Shown here one piece after another: positions 36,181-47,503 of a DNA stretch of 64,000 nt. Position 1 is the stretch's first letter; each line of letters begins with the position of its first letter. The notes under the pieces are model-generated. The model did not search any database. It was not told the origin of the DNA and saw nothing but the letters and a program-made list of their open reading frames with translations. This DNA is from Rhabdornis inornatus (Eukaryota > Chordata > Aves > Passeriformes > Rhabdornithidae). The stretch spans positions 61,668-125,667 of the forward strand of contig VWZS01002414.1 of NCBI GenBank assembly GCA_013397075.1, written 5' to 3'. Position numbers and translations under genes: made by a program.

Positions 36181-39100
36181 CAGCAACTGCTGGCTGTCCA
36201 GTGGGATGTTAGGTTTCCCTGCTTAGACCAAAGATTAACTGAGTTTTTACATTTTTACCAGTCCTTTGAGAAGTATGAATTTGAATGTGTCAGATACTTT
36301 TCCTGCCCCAGCTTCCCTTCTTTTCCAAGACATGCATGTCCAAAAGAGTAAAATTCATTGGAACAATGCAAGTTTTTGAAAAATACTTATTTACTCCTAC
36401 TTTCCTGCACAGACTAGACAGGTTAAAAAATTGGCTTGGGCACTGCTACCTTTACATAGCTACAGTCATTCACAGCATTTTTGTTTTAACTCAACAATTA
36501 ATTTAGCTTACTTAAGTAAGCCGCTAGCACCATGTGGCACAAGAGGGTGTATTAGTTAATGTTAATATAGGACCTGGAAAGCGTGATCTGAAATCTTCAC
36601 TCTGTAGAGGAGGGTGTTCCTTACGGACTTGGCCAAGTCCTAGGATCTTCCCCTTCTTGCCTTGCAGTAGGGATGCAGTTCTATACACATAAATGCATTC
36701 TATGTACATAAATGTATTTAATTCCTCTAGTACAAACATCAGTCTGGAATTTCTGAGGACTGCCTTTCTAACAAAATTTGGAAAATCACCATATAAGGGA
36801 CAGAAATCCAGGATCTGAGAAATAGTGGGACAGATGAATATTTTAAGATTGAATGCTTTAAATCCTGCCTTGAGGAAGAACAGAGAGGCATTGTTGTGAC
36901 ATTGCAGGCAGGGGGTGCTTTGGCTGGAGGATGCTCTGTGACTTGATGCCGTTCTCCTCAGACATGCAGGAGACTTGGACCTGCCCTGGCAGATGACCCT
37001 TATTCCTCCAGTTCTCATTGGAAAGTGTTTCTCAGCTGTTAGCAGCTCTGGAGAAAGGGCACATGATCTGTGGAGGCTGAAGTACACCCCCAGGAAAAAC
37101 TGCTACTTTTCCCCAAAGGGCTGCTCATGTTTGAACATGAGTTCCAATTTCCTGTCAGTGATAGATCAAATGTCCGTGATGTGGCTTTTACATCAGGCAA
37201 CAGAAACAGTGCAGATGCAAATTTTGCACATCAGACGATTTGAGACAATTTTTGCTGTGGAGAGGATCATACATTTGTAGAATGAAGCACGGTTTCAGTG
37301 AAATATGGGATACATCTCACAGCTGGCAGGTGGTGAAGAATAGTGGTACTAAGTACTGGATCCAGCAGCCCAAGTGAGATCCAGCCAGAAGCAGCTTGAG
37401 TATGTGGTCCAAGGAGGTGTGTGCACAAGCACACACGTGTGTTCACATGTGTGAAGACAGCCAGCCACACAGATCAACACAGACTCATAAAGCACACACA
37501 TGAACACAGAGAACAGTCCTCCTCTTGCTGAGTAGGACAGAGTCCATCAGTGGGAATATATACACATCCCTTCAAGAATATATATCCCTCCAGCAGGAGA
37601 GCACAGATTTTGTCTGCTTGGTAGTTGCCCCTGTTTCCCTGAGCCTTCTCTGGGACAAACTTGTAAGGATCTTGTATGTTCCTTCCAACGAGTTCCTAAT
37701 TTGGGTTCCAACTGCTTCTCTTCCCCTGAGCTTTCCTGGGCTTGTAGAAGTGGGTCTTGAATGGGCACCATGGACTAGCCCACTGTTCCTTCTGTCCCCC
37801 TGGTACTTACATGTATGTCACGAGCAAAGCGAGATTACAGGGTTTGCACGCTTTTTCAGGGATCGATTTAGTCTGTGTCTGATGCGTTCAGCTGCATCTT
37901 CAGATTTTCATAATCCCGGGCTTCTCTTCTGGATTCAGAGAGTGCATACAGGTTGTGATTGAAGTTATAGTTTACCTTAATTAAACTTCACTCCATGAAT
38001 TATTCCAAATGCTCATATTTACAGAAATTGACCTCTCAGAGGAGACCTGCAGAAGACAAGGGATCTGGGGTATCTTGTCTTGGCATCTGACACTTCAGAA
38101 TACTTTAATTACAAGTTAGAGATGGATAGAAGAAACTGCAATAATCTCTGCCATATTTAATGATTTTAATCAACACTGTTTCCGAAGTGTACAAATGCCA
38201 TCAGGATGAGGGAGTAAACCAGCTCCAGGAACACCATGTGTCCCTGGGAACATCACCCTGGCTCTGGGAATTCCCATCAGCTGGCATCCCCCTCTCCTCA
38301 CTCTGGCCCCTGTGTCCTGTATGTTGGGTCACCCACAGAGAGTGATGACATCCCCATGAAAAAATGCCCTGGCTCCAAAAAGCAGAAACTTTTCTTATTT
38401 GTTTGCCCCTTATTCCTCTCCACTTAGCTCCTCTCCACAGGCTGTTCTGGGTGTGATTCTTGACCTGCTTCCAATAATCACACAAAGCAGTGGAAACAGC
38501 AAATTATAATCAATAATGTTTCTTCCTATTAAAAAAGAGACATTATAAACTTAAAACACATAGATAATTTTATCTTTACTAATAGTCTAATGCATACGAG
38601 AAAGGTATTAGACATTTTCTGCACCTCCAACTCTTCTTCATGCACTGTTGAACAGGCTGCACCAGAGTTCATCCATTTAAATCCATTTTAGAACTCAGTA
38701 CCTATACAGCAAAAAGATTTCATGATACAGTAGTACTTCCTATCTGTGCTTAAAAAATATAGCCATCTCTCCCCTCAAACTTTCCTGGTTGGAGAAGTAA
38801 ATTACTGCTAATACTGAAATTGAAATCAGACCTGATATTTAAAGTAAGGTAGACTGTCCCACTCCATTTACTTGAGCAATTTATGGCTTGTGTTGAATAT
38901 TACCAATACTACTAGAAATGGCTTTGTTTTGCTGTGTAGCAGAGGTTACCCTGCCCAAAGCTCTTCCAGAGTTTTCTCTTAGCTGTTCCTTGTCAGATGC
39001 GATCTTGCAATAAGCCACTGATTTTTGCATTTCATTTCCTAGACGAAGTGTATTGCAAATAGACAGTGCAATTAGTGTTGCACACTGAACCCATTATAGG

Positions 39101-41232
39101 CTTTAAGGACCAATCAGCACTATAAGGAGTTGTTCCAGCAGTCAGACCTTGCCCATGTCCCACCTTGCTCTCATCCCTCTTTGACAGCAACCCAGTCCAG
39201 CTCCTGGCAGCACAATAGGGTCGTTCCTCCTCTCCCCTCCATCACCAGACTCTCTCTCAGCTTCACATCACTCCCAGCCTTCTTCTCTTAGGGGCCCTTC
39301 TTTGCCCCAACTAGACAAGGAAAAACTGCACATATGTCAATGCTTTCCTGACAGATGGAAAGCCATGGGAAGATGGGGCTGAGCAGCTCACAGGGACGGA
39401 CCCTGACGGAGTGGACTGATGTCAGGCAAAGTGCACAGTGCCACCAGTGTCAAGGTTTATTCATTCCCATCCTTGACAGACGAGCCTCTTGTCCCAGTAA
39501 ACAGGGGCAGCCCACCTTCCCTTCAAACGAGGGCAGCCATGAGCCATTGCAAGACGACAGGAAGCAGCCAGTGGGCTGCAAGGCAGCTCCAGTGCTTGTT
39601 TTCACAGAAAGTTAAGCACTTCTGTGCATTTATCCCTGAAAAAATGTTCCTTTCCTATGCCTCAGCAGTTGGTCACCAGTGTATTAGCGGTCCTGACACC
39701 CAAACTCTGTGTTGCAGAGAGGGTGAAGCATACCACATACCCTGTGTATGAGCTTGCACAAGCAGGGTCACTGGGTGGACTGAGTGGACTGTGGGCCACA
39801 AACTGGAGGGTGAGCCAGGAATTAATGTTTCAAGTCATCTGGACTTGTGATGTGTTCCCTCTTCCTGCCCCTGATTATACATCTCAGGACCAATGACACC
39901 TTCTGAGGGGTGTCAATGCCACTCTGATAGTCCTTGCTGCAGTACTTATCATGGGATCAAAGGTATGTAGAACATTTTCTCACCATTTTCCCTAGCTGCA
40001 GTGTGTTTTCTGATCCTTAGGAGAGTAGTTATGGTGCCCTGAGCCACTAATGCCCTGTGAGAGCCCTATTTCTAAAACAGCAATTGGGCACCAGGAACAC
40101 TGGAGAAACCCTTCCTCTGTTCTGGATTCTCAGCATATTTTGGGGTCCTTATTTACTCAGATAGCAGTCTTATAATTTCCTAATCAAAAAAGTTTTTAAA
40201 AACTACTTTGTGTTCCTATAAAGTTGTTATCCTATTCAGTGAAGAAACATCTCATCTTTATAACTTACACCATTACTCTTCTTGATTAACAACAAAAACT
40301 GATGAGCTGGCCTTTCCAGGGCCTATAAGCAGAATCAGTCAAGCATAAAATATAAGAGAGGGGAAAACAATTAAAAGTTATTTTAGTTGTTACATTGGAG
40401 TTGAACATTATATTTACATTTTTTCTCCACACAGTAGGAGAACTATTGCTGCACACACATTTCTCTTCCAGTGCTGGTGTGTGGATATACAGAGTCAGAG
40501 TTTCATATTGGTCACTTTAGTTATGGATTAGTAAGCAATATGCACACGATAGTTTTGAGTCTTCCTTTAATGATTGTGAAAGAAATAAACACAGAAGAGA
40601 ATTGTTATGTTAGCTAGAACCATAATCTTTATGTGAGAGGTCTATCCAGATATTTGGTCCTCTAATGTGCATGGTGGTACTTCCTGAGAAGGAACAAGCA
40701 GAGAGCACCATGAGCTGAGAGCAGTGTGCAGGTTGTAAAGGAAAGAGGACAGCCCCTTAAATGTGGTGCAAATACAAGTTTCCATGTGTCAGGGACAAGC
40801 TTGTTGTCCTGGCAGAGTTATCTGTGAGAGGCATAGCAAAAACCTCTCCATTTAGACTCAGACTACAAGAGAGGCAGAATGTGGTGGTACGTAGCACAGA
40901 GAAGGAATGGGCATGGTACAGGCTTGCCACGAATATGAAAATAATATGAACCAGGTACCACTGTCTGTGACATAGCAAGGAGGAAAGTACAATTGGGAAA
41001 GCTTGCATGCTGTTCATTAAATGCTTGGCATGAAACAGAAAACACTAGTCATAATTTCTAAAAACACACAAATCACAACAAGTGAAAAAATTCGAAAGCA
41101 ACTTGATATTATGCTGTGGTTGTGTCCTAAAATGCTTAATTTTACAGAATATGTTCCTAGGTATAATAGAGTCTAAAGAATCAGCCAGGGTCTTGTCATT
41201 TAAATTTTTATTGATTATATGAAAATATAATA

Positions 41233-41267
41233 CAATATATTGAACAATATATTGAAACAATATATTG
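41233..41267. repeat. Three tandem CAATATATTG palindromes
   Basis: The self-complementary decamer CAATATATTG occurs at 41233-41242, 41245-41254 and 41258-41267, with starts 12 and 13 bp apart. It sits in an AT-rich stretch between non-repeat sequences. Confidence 0.85.
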
Positions 41268-41394
41268 AAAAATCTTCCACACATCGGAACCTACTCACAA
41301 GTAAATAGGTGCTGAGGGAGAAATCCAGCAAAACCAACCAGCAGAGATTATGTGTGAGGGAGAGACAATGCCCAAGCTAGGTCTGTGTTCTGAG

Positions 41395-41485
41395 ATCTGA
41401 GTTCTGCAAGGACTTCCAGGAGCTGGATTTGAGGAAATTTGGGGTGCGTTCCAACTAAGAATGTTTCTAGGACCTTCTATGATTC
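41395..41485 (+). mobile_element. Possible CR1 tail
   Basis: GGTGCGTTCCAACTAAGAATG followed by CCTTCTATGATTCTCC resembles a decayed CR1 3' end, but only about 60 bp support it. Confidence 0.4.
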
Positions 41486-44079
41486 TCCAACACTTCTGGC
41501 TAACCCCAAAGGCAGGCTGTATCAATAAAACTACAGTGAGTTCCTGCAGGACTGGCATATAGACATCCAGAGATGTGAGCCTGGTGTGCCAGACTCCTCC
41601 CTTTCTTACCATATAGACACTCTGAATTACGTTTTCCTCTGCTAATGAAACACTTTAGTTATCATATGCTCACATCATCTGTATATAAATGAAAAAGACC
41701 TTAATATGTTTGTTAATGAAAAAGTGACAGTGGTATATTAAAGAAGAGTTTATTTAACTTTATTTAATTTAAAGGCCACTTAGCAGACTGAGCCTTAATG
41801 ATCTACAGTAAATGTATTTTTTCAAAAGATTTCTCCATTATTTGGTGTTCTTAGACAAGAGTCCACATTTCATATATAGGATTTAGATAAATTGCTGCTC
41901 TGGGTAACACAGTGTGATAAGGAGACATTAATTCATGCTAAATTACAAAGAAATTCCTTCAGAGGAATTATTCTTTCCCTATGAATATAAAAGACAACCT
42001 CTCTATCTGAGCATTTCCTGGGAAGTCAGACACTCTGTGCATTATACCAAACTGCAGATGTATTCATTATAATAATATTAATCATGATGACTTCATTTGT
42101 CAGTTCCACCTTAATTAAGCATGGCTGCCATAATGGACAATTTAAAGTGTTATAAGAGACTGTTTACAAGGGGGTTAATAGAGTTAGGAGTCAGAATTAA
42201 GTGGTCTTCTATCAGGTGTGACTTTCCTGGTGCTGTGAGGTAGCAGAGGCTTAATAGGAACATAGGATGGAAGGGATCACTGGAGCATCATCCTCAGTCT
42301 GATCTAGGTGTGCTACCTGCTGGCTGGGATGAGGTATCCTGGTTTTGGCTGAAATAATTTTCTTCCCAGTAGCTGGTGCAGTGTCGTGTTTTGGATTTAG
42401 GATGAGAATAAACGTTGATAACATACAGATGTTGTTGATGCTAAGTAGCGCTTATTTTAAATCAAGGACTTTTCTGTTGTCCAAAAACAAACGGTTCCAT
42501 TTCCCAACAGAGAGGAGGTGAGAAAGCAGCTGGGGGAAAATGTGGCCAGGGCAGCTGCCCCAAACTGCTCAAAGGGATATTCTACACGATAGAATGTCAT
42601 GTCCAGCATATAAATTAGGGGAGCTAGCCAGGAACCAGTCCTTCCTTCCACAGGGCTTTTCCACTTTTTAGCACCACTGTGTCTTTTTGCATATACAGAT
42701 GAGATTGCGCAGAATGCTCCATAAATTTATACCTTTTGGAAGTTCTCTGTGGGATTCATTCCTATTCTTTTGATGCTTTCACAAAACACATCCCATTGCT
42801 AATTCTTAGCCTTTACTTGTATTGGACGTTGCTGCAGCCAGCCAAATTCTCCCTGTTTTGGAGAGTGTGGGTGGGTCAGTTTTTCATGTGTATGGTAGCA
42901 AACATTGGCTCTGCAGTTTTAGATACATTTTCAACGCCTACTGCTCCATTTGAAGCAAGGGCATGGGATCCTGTTTCAGGTGGGCCCAAAGCCTCCTGTT
43001 CAGAGGGCCTTTGAAGGGTGAATGAGTGAGACTTACTACAAATTTGTAGGCAGAAAGAAGTCCATTCAGCTGAGTGGCAGCTGGAGCATGCTTCTTAGTT
43101 CACTGTTCAGGTATGACCAATAGCCCCACAGGTTTGGCATCACTGCTGTAAAAAGATGCTTCCTAGATACTTCAAGAAAGTGCATGTATACATAAGGAAT
43201 TTTCTTTTCTCCCCGGGGCATTTCAAGTTTTTGGGGTCTTTTGAGAATGAAAGTAGGTCATGAAGTCTTGAGACAGAAGCCATAAGTCTTCACCAGCTGT
43301 CTGTGACATTATTTCCAGATGTTCCTGCTCATGGCCATCATGGCCCACTGCAGGAATCCTGGCAAAGGAGCTGTCACTTTGATCTCTTTGTACCAGCTCC
43401 TCTGTATACCCACATCTCTGCTCCTGTCTTTCCTGGCTGGACTGCATATTGCCCTTGTCTGCAAAATCTGTTACAATACAGAGACATTCCTTGGCTGAAC
43501 CAAGGGTCTGCATTTCCTATTCATTAAAAGTACAAACGACAATTCCCAGGCATCTTAAACAATGGCCATTTGTATGAAAGTTTGAGCTAAAACCATATTT
43601 GCATCCTTGAAGGGCATTCTCACTGAAAGAAGCAGTATGGGGCCTAACACCTGAAGAGACAGGAAGATTCCATGCCTCTCACGGCAATTTTGTCAGGTCT
43701 AATCCCACTGTTCTGCTACCAGCAGGCTGCCATGGCATTTCACATCCAGACGTGGAAGGGCTTAATGAGGAACGGGCACTGCCTGCCTGCTGCAGGAGTA
43801 GACTCATTCCTCTTTTAACCTAGCAAGGCTGAAAGACAGCAGAAGTACGAAAAGTATAAAAAATAGAGCAAGAAATGGCAATCCCTGCCACTGCAAACAC
43901 AGTACAGCCACAACATGGCTCCTGGTGTTCTTCTGTAAAGTCCTTTTGCTGCTAAGCCACAAATCTCCACTGAAAGCTGACCAGGCACTGGCACAGGCTC
44001 TGCAAGGAAAAGTCAGTTTGGTTCATCCACTCTCTGCTGTCCTCAAGAAGTGCAGGGAGAGCCACTAGGACAATCTTAG
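41486..44079. other. No gene recognised
   Basis: About 2.6 kb of intergenic DNA, with the AT-rich block at 42050-42190 listed separately. Confidence 0.45.
42050..42190. promoter_or_regulatory. AT-rich candidate regulatory block
   Basis: Non-repetitive sequence with ATTAATCATGATGAC, CCTTAATTAAGCATGG and GCCATAATGGAC clustered in about 100 bp. It is a candidate noncoding element by texture only. Confidence 0.2.
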
Positions 44080-44540
44080 AACCATAGAAAGTTGGAGCTG
44101 GAAGGGACCTTGAAAGCTCATCTGGTTTCATGCCTTGCCATGGGAAGGAACATGTCCCACTAGACCAGATCCAAACTCCAAGCCTGGTCCAGCCTGGCCT
44201 TGAATACTTCCCAGGATGGCACAACTACAGTTTCTCTGGGCAGCCTGTGCCAGGGCCTCACCAGGGAATAACTTCTTCCAAATATCCCATCCAACCCTGT
44301 CTTCTGTCAGTGGGAAGCCTTGTCTAGTCTCTCCAGGCCCTTGTCCCAAGTCCCTTGGAGCCCTCTCAAGTTTTGGAAGGGACACTAAGCATCCCTGAAG
44401 AGAAAGAGAGAGACCCCTTCTCCAGGCTGAACAGCCCCATCTCTCATGCTATCTCTATAGGAGAGGTGCTCCAGTTTTTTGAGCACCCTCATGATGATGG
44501 ACAGCTGCTGAGAGTGGTCTCCAAGCCCCAGACCGTTCAG
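44080..44540 (-). mobile_element. CR1 LINE fragment, reverse orientation
   Basis: ACCATAGAAAGTTGGAGCTGG, AAGGGACCTTGAAAGCTCATC, CCAGCCTGGCCTTGAATACTT and TTCTCTGGGCAGCCTGTGCC follow the order of reverse-complement CR1. The right end is CTTCTCCAGGCTGAACAGCC. About 460 bp. Confidence 0.95.
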
Positions 44541-45061
44541 GGGCCTTGCTGCCTGGGAGGCGAGTCATGCCTTGTGATGCAGTGGATTCTGAAGGTCTGA
44601 TGGCTTTCCTCCCTCCCCAGAAGGCATCACTACCTGTTACCTACAAGAAGATGAATCTCCCAGGACTCAGAGGGCAATGCAAGGGATTCCTGCTCCATCT
44701 GGTGATACTGGGCTCCTCAGGGCACCAGTGCCTTGACAGGGACCAGAGGATGGCTGTGAGGAGACAATTTCATTCTGATTTGCCTTAAAAATGGTTGTCA
44801 GAGGCATAAGGGAGAGGGATTGCATAAGTGCCAGGTCCAGGAGGCAGCTAGGAGAAGATGGACGAAAGCCTTGGCTCTGGGGGCCTTTGCCTAGCAACCA
44901 GTTCATGTCTCACACAGGACAGGCAGACAGCAGGGTAGACACTTTCCAGTCAGATGGCAAAAGATCTCTACAAATGGACTGCAGTGGGACATTGGACTGG
45001 GCCAATGGTGTCCTGCCAGCAGGCAGGCTTTGGCAGGGCTCAGGGGCATAAGAAGTAATTG

Positions 45062-45882
45062 TGTCACAAGGCCCGGGGCTGTGGAGACTGTACTTGTTGT
45101 TTTGGGGGGGTTTTGGCTTGGGGGCTTGTCGAAGCTTGCTTTTTGAATGGAGGTACTTTTTTTGAGAGTGGTCATTTGGGAGCTTTTTTGAGACTTGCTT
45201 TTTAGCTTTGAGCTTTTTGAGTGTAGAGGCCTTTTGGGTTTTGTGCCTTTTGCTTGGCTCCAGCTTGCTTGCTGGCTCGCTGCTCTTTTGCCCCAGCCCT
45301 AGCCCGTGTTTTGTCTCTTTTGTCCTGGCCTCTGCCTGCCTTTTGGCTTTCCTGCCCTCACTGTCTTGGTCTCACGCCTGTCCTGCCTCCCCGTGTCCCT
45401 GACTGACGTCCTGTCCGCTTAATTTCTGCGTTCCTGCCTGAGCCACCTGTGTCCAGCCCCATCCATCTCCGAGCCAGCCCACCGCAGCAAGCAACCCTGG
45501 CCAGGGTTCTGGACCGAGTGCCCGAGTGCCCTTCACCCCGTGTCTGGTGTCCAGTCCGGTCCGGTCCACGGGCATGCAGAGTGCACAGTCCCCGCCTCGG
45601 GGCGGCCGTGGGCGCTCCCCGTCCTCTGCTGGCAATGGCCCCTCTGCTTCTCCCTCTGCTTCTCCCTGTCCCTGTTCCTCTCCCCTCTCGCTGACTCCTT
45701 TCCCATTTTCCTACCTTCTTTTCTGTCTTCTAGCCCTTCGTTTTGGGCAACTCCTTTGTCTTTTTGGTTTTTCGTTACAAATAAACGGTTCTCAGATATC
45801 CCTTTGGTCAGTTGGTGTCAACCCTCCAGTTGCCCCTCTACAAGCTTTTTTCCCACTCAAGACTCCTCTCTGACCCTTGACA
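45062..45882 (+). mobile_element. Solo LTR related to family A
   Basis: This 821-bp segment is bounded by TGTCACAAGG and CCCTTGACA, an imperfect inverted end pair. A G/T-rich first part with repeated GAGCTTTTT-like words leads into a long pyrimidine-rich stretch. AATAAA follows at 45780-45785 in the context AATAAACGGTTCTCAGATATC, close to that of the LTR at 785-1690. No target duplication was seen (AATTG versus CTATG), so the ends may be off or the copy old. No clear TATA box was found. The open frames inside are chance frames. Confidence 0.7.
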
Positions 45883-46109
45883 CTATGCTAGCTTGCTCAG
45901 TGAGAGCCAGTTTTTGGTGTCTTACCAACCCTGTTTCAGCCACAAATCCACAGCACGGCACCATACTAGCTGCTATGAAGGAAATTATCTCCATCCCAGC
46001 TAAATGGGGTACACACATCATCAGTAAATAATTAGAAATTCAGAAAGTGTGAGGGTGAAAGTTCTGGACACCTTCACTATCATTCCTTTTTTGTCAATTA
46101 CATGTATTT

Positions 46110-46235
46110 GTTGGAATTTGAGCAACATGGTCTAGTGGAACATGATCCTGCCCATGCCAGGAGGATGGAACAAGATGGTCTTAAAGGTGTCTTCCAACCT
46201 TTTTCCATATGCTGTGTATCTATGAATTAAAATTT
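46110..46235 (+). mobile_element. CR1 LINE tail
   Basis: GAGCAACATGGTCTAGTGGAA, then GGAACAAGATGGTCTTAAAGG and TCTTCCAACCTTTTTCCATA: a decayed CR1 3' end. Confidence 0.85.
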
Positions 46236-47479
46236 GCAATCTCAATTGCTAGAATGATGTTAAAATTCACACAGCGAGTACAACAGCTGAGGTCAAAGAC
46301 AAGTTGATGCCAGAAAAAATGGGCATTTCCTTATTATTGTTTCATAAACCCCATGCTTGGGCAAGCTGGGGTACTGTCGTAGAATTCACCAGTGCATGCA
46401 AGACACCTATGATGATGATCCAAGAATATTTCTCACAACTCAAGGCTACACAAGAGGTTTGGCTCTGGCCACACACACCAGACAGCAATCCTGAGGACAG
46501 CGCTGCTGCCATAAGATGGCAGGTGGAGGGAAATGTGAGCTTGAAAAAGCGTCAGAAGGAGCACAAAGCCACCTTCAAGTATGCCTGTGCATCCAAATGT
46601 AAATACATTTATATGTGACTCATTGAGAGTAGATTATTCATCAATCATTAGCTATAGCACATTTTTAAAAGAGCGTTATATGTCAGTAGTGGTTAGCAAG
46701 ATTTTTCCAGCTACTAATCATATATATATAGATGTCAGTACAGGCATTTCATGACACAGCCATGATGGACTCTTGGGCAGGGGTCAGGAGAGTTCTCACA
46801 CCCTCCAAGGCCCAGTGCAACCCTGTCTCTGCTGGTGGTCTGAAGTTACACGGGCAGAAGCGGAGCCTCTTCCCATCTGTCCTACACTGGACAAGAGATT
46901 TTGGCTTGGAACAAAAAGGCTGCTGGGGCAAAAATCTCCATGTCCCATGTCCCTTTCCCTCAGCAGCCACAAGATACCCTCTCCCACAGAAGAACAGCTG
47001 GGCAGCAGTGCAGTACAGCAGAGCCCTGCTCCAAAGCAGGGAAGACCTCAGCCAAACCACTGTGGTCTTCAGACAGGAGAGATGCCTTCAGGGTCTGCTG
47101 AACAGTACCTGACTCCAGTCCCCAGCAAACTGTTCCATCTTGCATCCAGGGTTGTCTTGGAGGGTGCCTCTGCTTCTTGGGGAGAATAATCTGCCCATAG
47201 GACCAAGGACACTTGAGGACCTGAGACTCTTCACCAACACTGACCTCATAATTTTGTGGTGGTGTGGGCTCTGCCACAGCATGGAGCACATTATTGGGTC
47301 CAACCATGCTGCAGTGGGAGAGGGTGTTCAGTGACACCGGGCTGCAACACCTCACCATGTCTGATGGATGCTTTTTCATGAGGGCTTCCAATGTCCCACT
47401 TCAAATGCAACTACCTGGTAATTTTTTTCCCTAGAAAGGCAGGACACAAGGTGAGGACAAAAGTGAAAGCAGTCATTTT
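46236..47479. other. Intergenic, just beyond the probable PAX5 3' end
   Basis: No repeat or exon was recognised. An (AT)n run lies near 46721-46730. Several overlapping open frames at 46730-47390 have no family resemblance. Confidence 0.4.
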
Positions 47480-47497
47480 GAACTTAAAAAAATTACT

Positions 47498-47503
47498 TTT
47501 ATT
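47498..47503 (-). terminator. PAX5: Candidate distal PAX5 polyadenylation signal (AATAAA)
   Basis: TTTATT on the plus strand reads AATAAA on the minus strand, within TAAAATAAAAG. It is the most distal good signal downstream of the PAX5 stop, before the repeat-bearing intergenic DNA begins. Cleavage would be expected roughly 15-25 nt further left, near 47475-47485. Confidence 0.5.

Larger units (their letters stand above)
35081..41394. other. No gene recognised
   Basis: About 6.3 kb of intergenic DNA. The longest gap-free open frame in the window (187 codons, minus, 36524-37087) lies here but has no recognisable domain. The AT-rich block at 35990-36180 and the palindromes at 41233-41267 are listed separately. 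Confidence 0.4.

Noticed and set aside
36524..37087. 187-codon open frame on the minus strand, the longest without gaps
   Set aside because: No recognisable domain, no splice or promoter context, and its composition is like the surrounding noncoding DNA.
39090..39180. Possible promoter (ACCAATCAG next to TATAAGG)
   Set aside because: The two boxes are only about 6 bp apart, which is not a functional CCAAT-TATA spacing, and no transcript signal follows.
45526..46031. Forward frames of 115-163 codons
   Set aside because: They fall in the pyrimidine-rich R region of an LTR and have low-complexity Ser/Pro/Leu translations.
1..47479. Exons of the expected neighbour MELK
   Set aside because: No kinase or other MELK-like peptide was recognised in any frame; the gene, if next in order, lies beyond the left edge.
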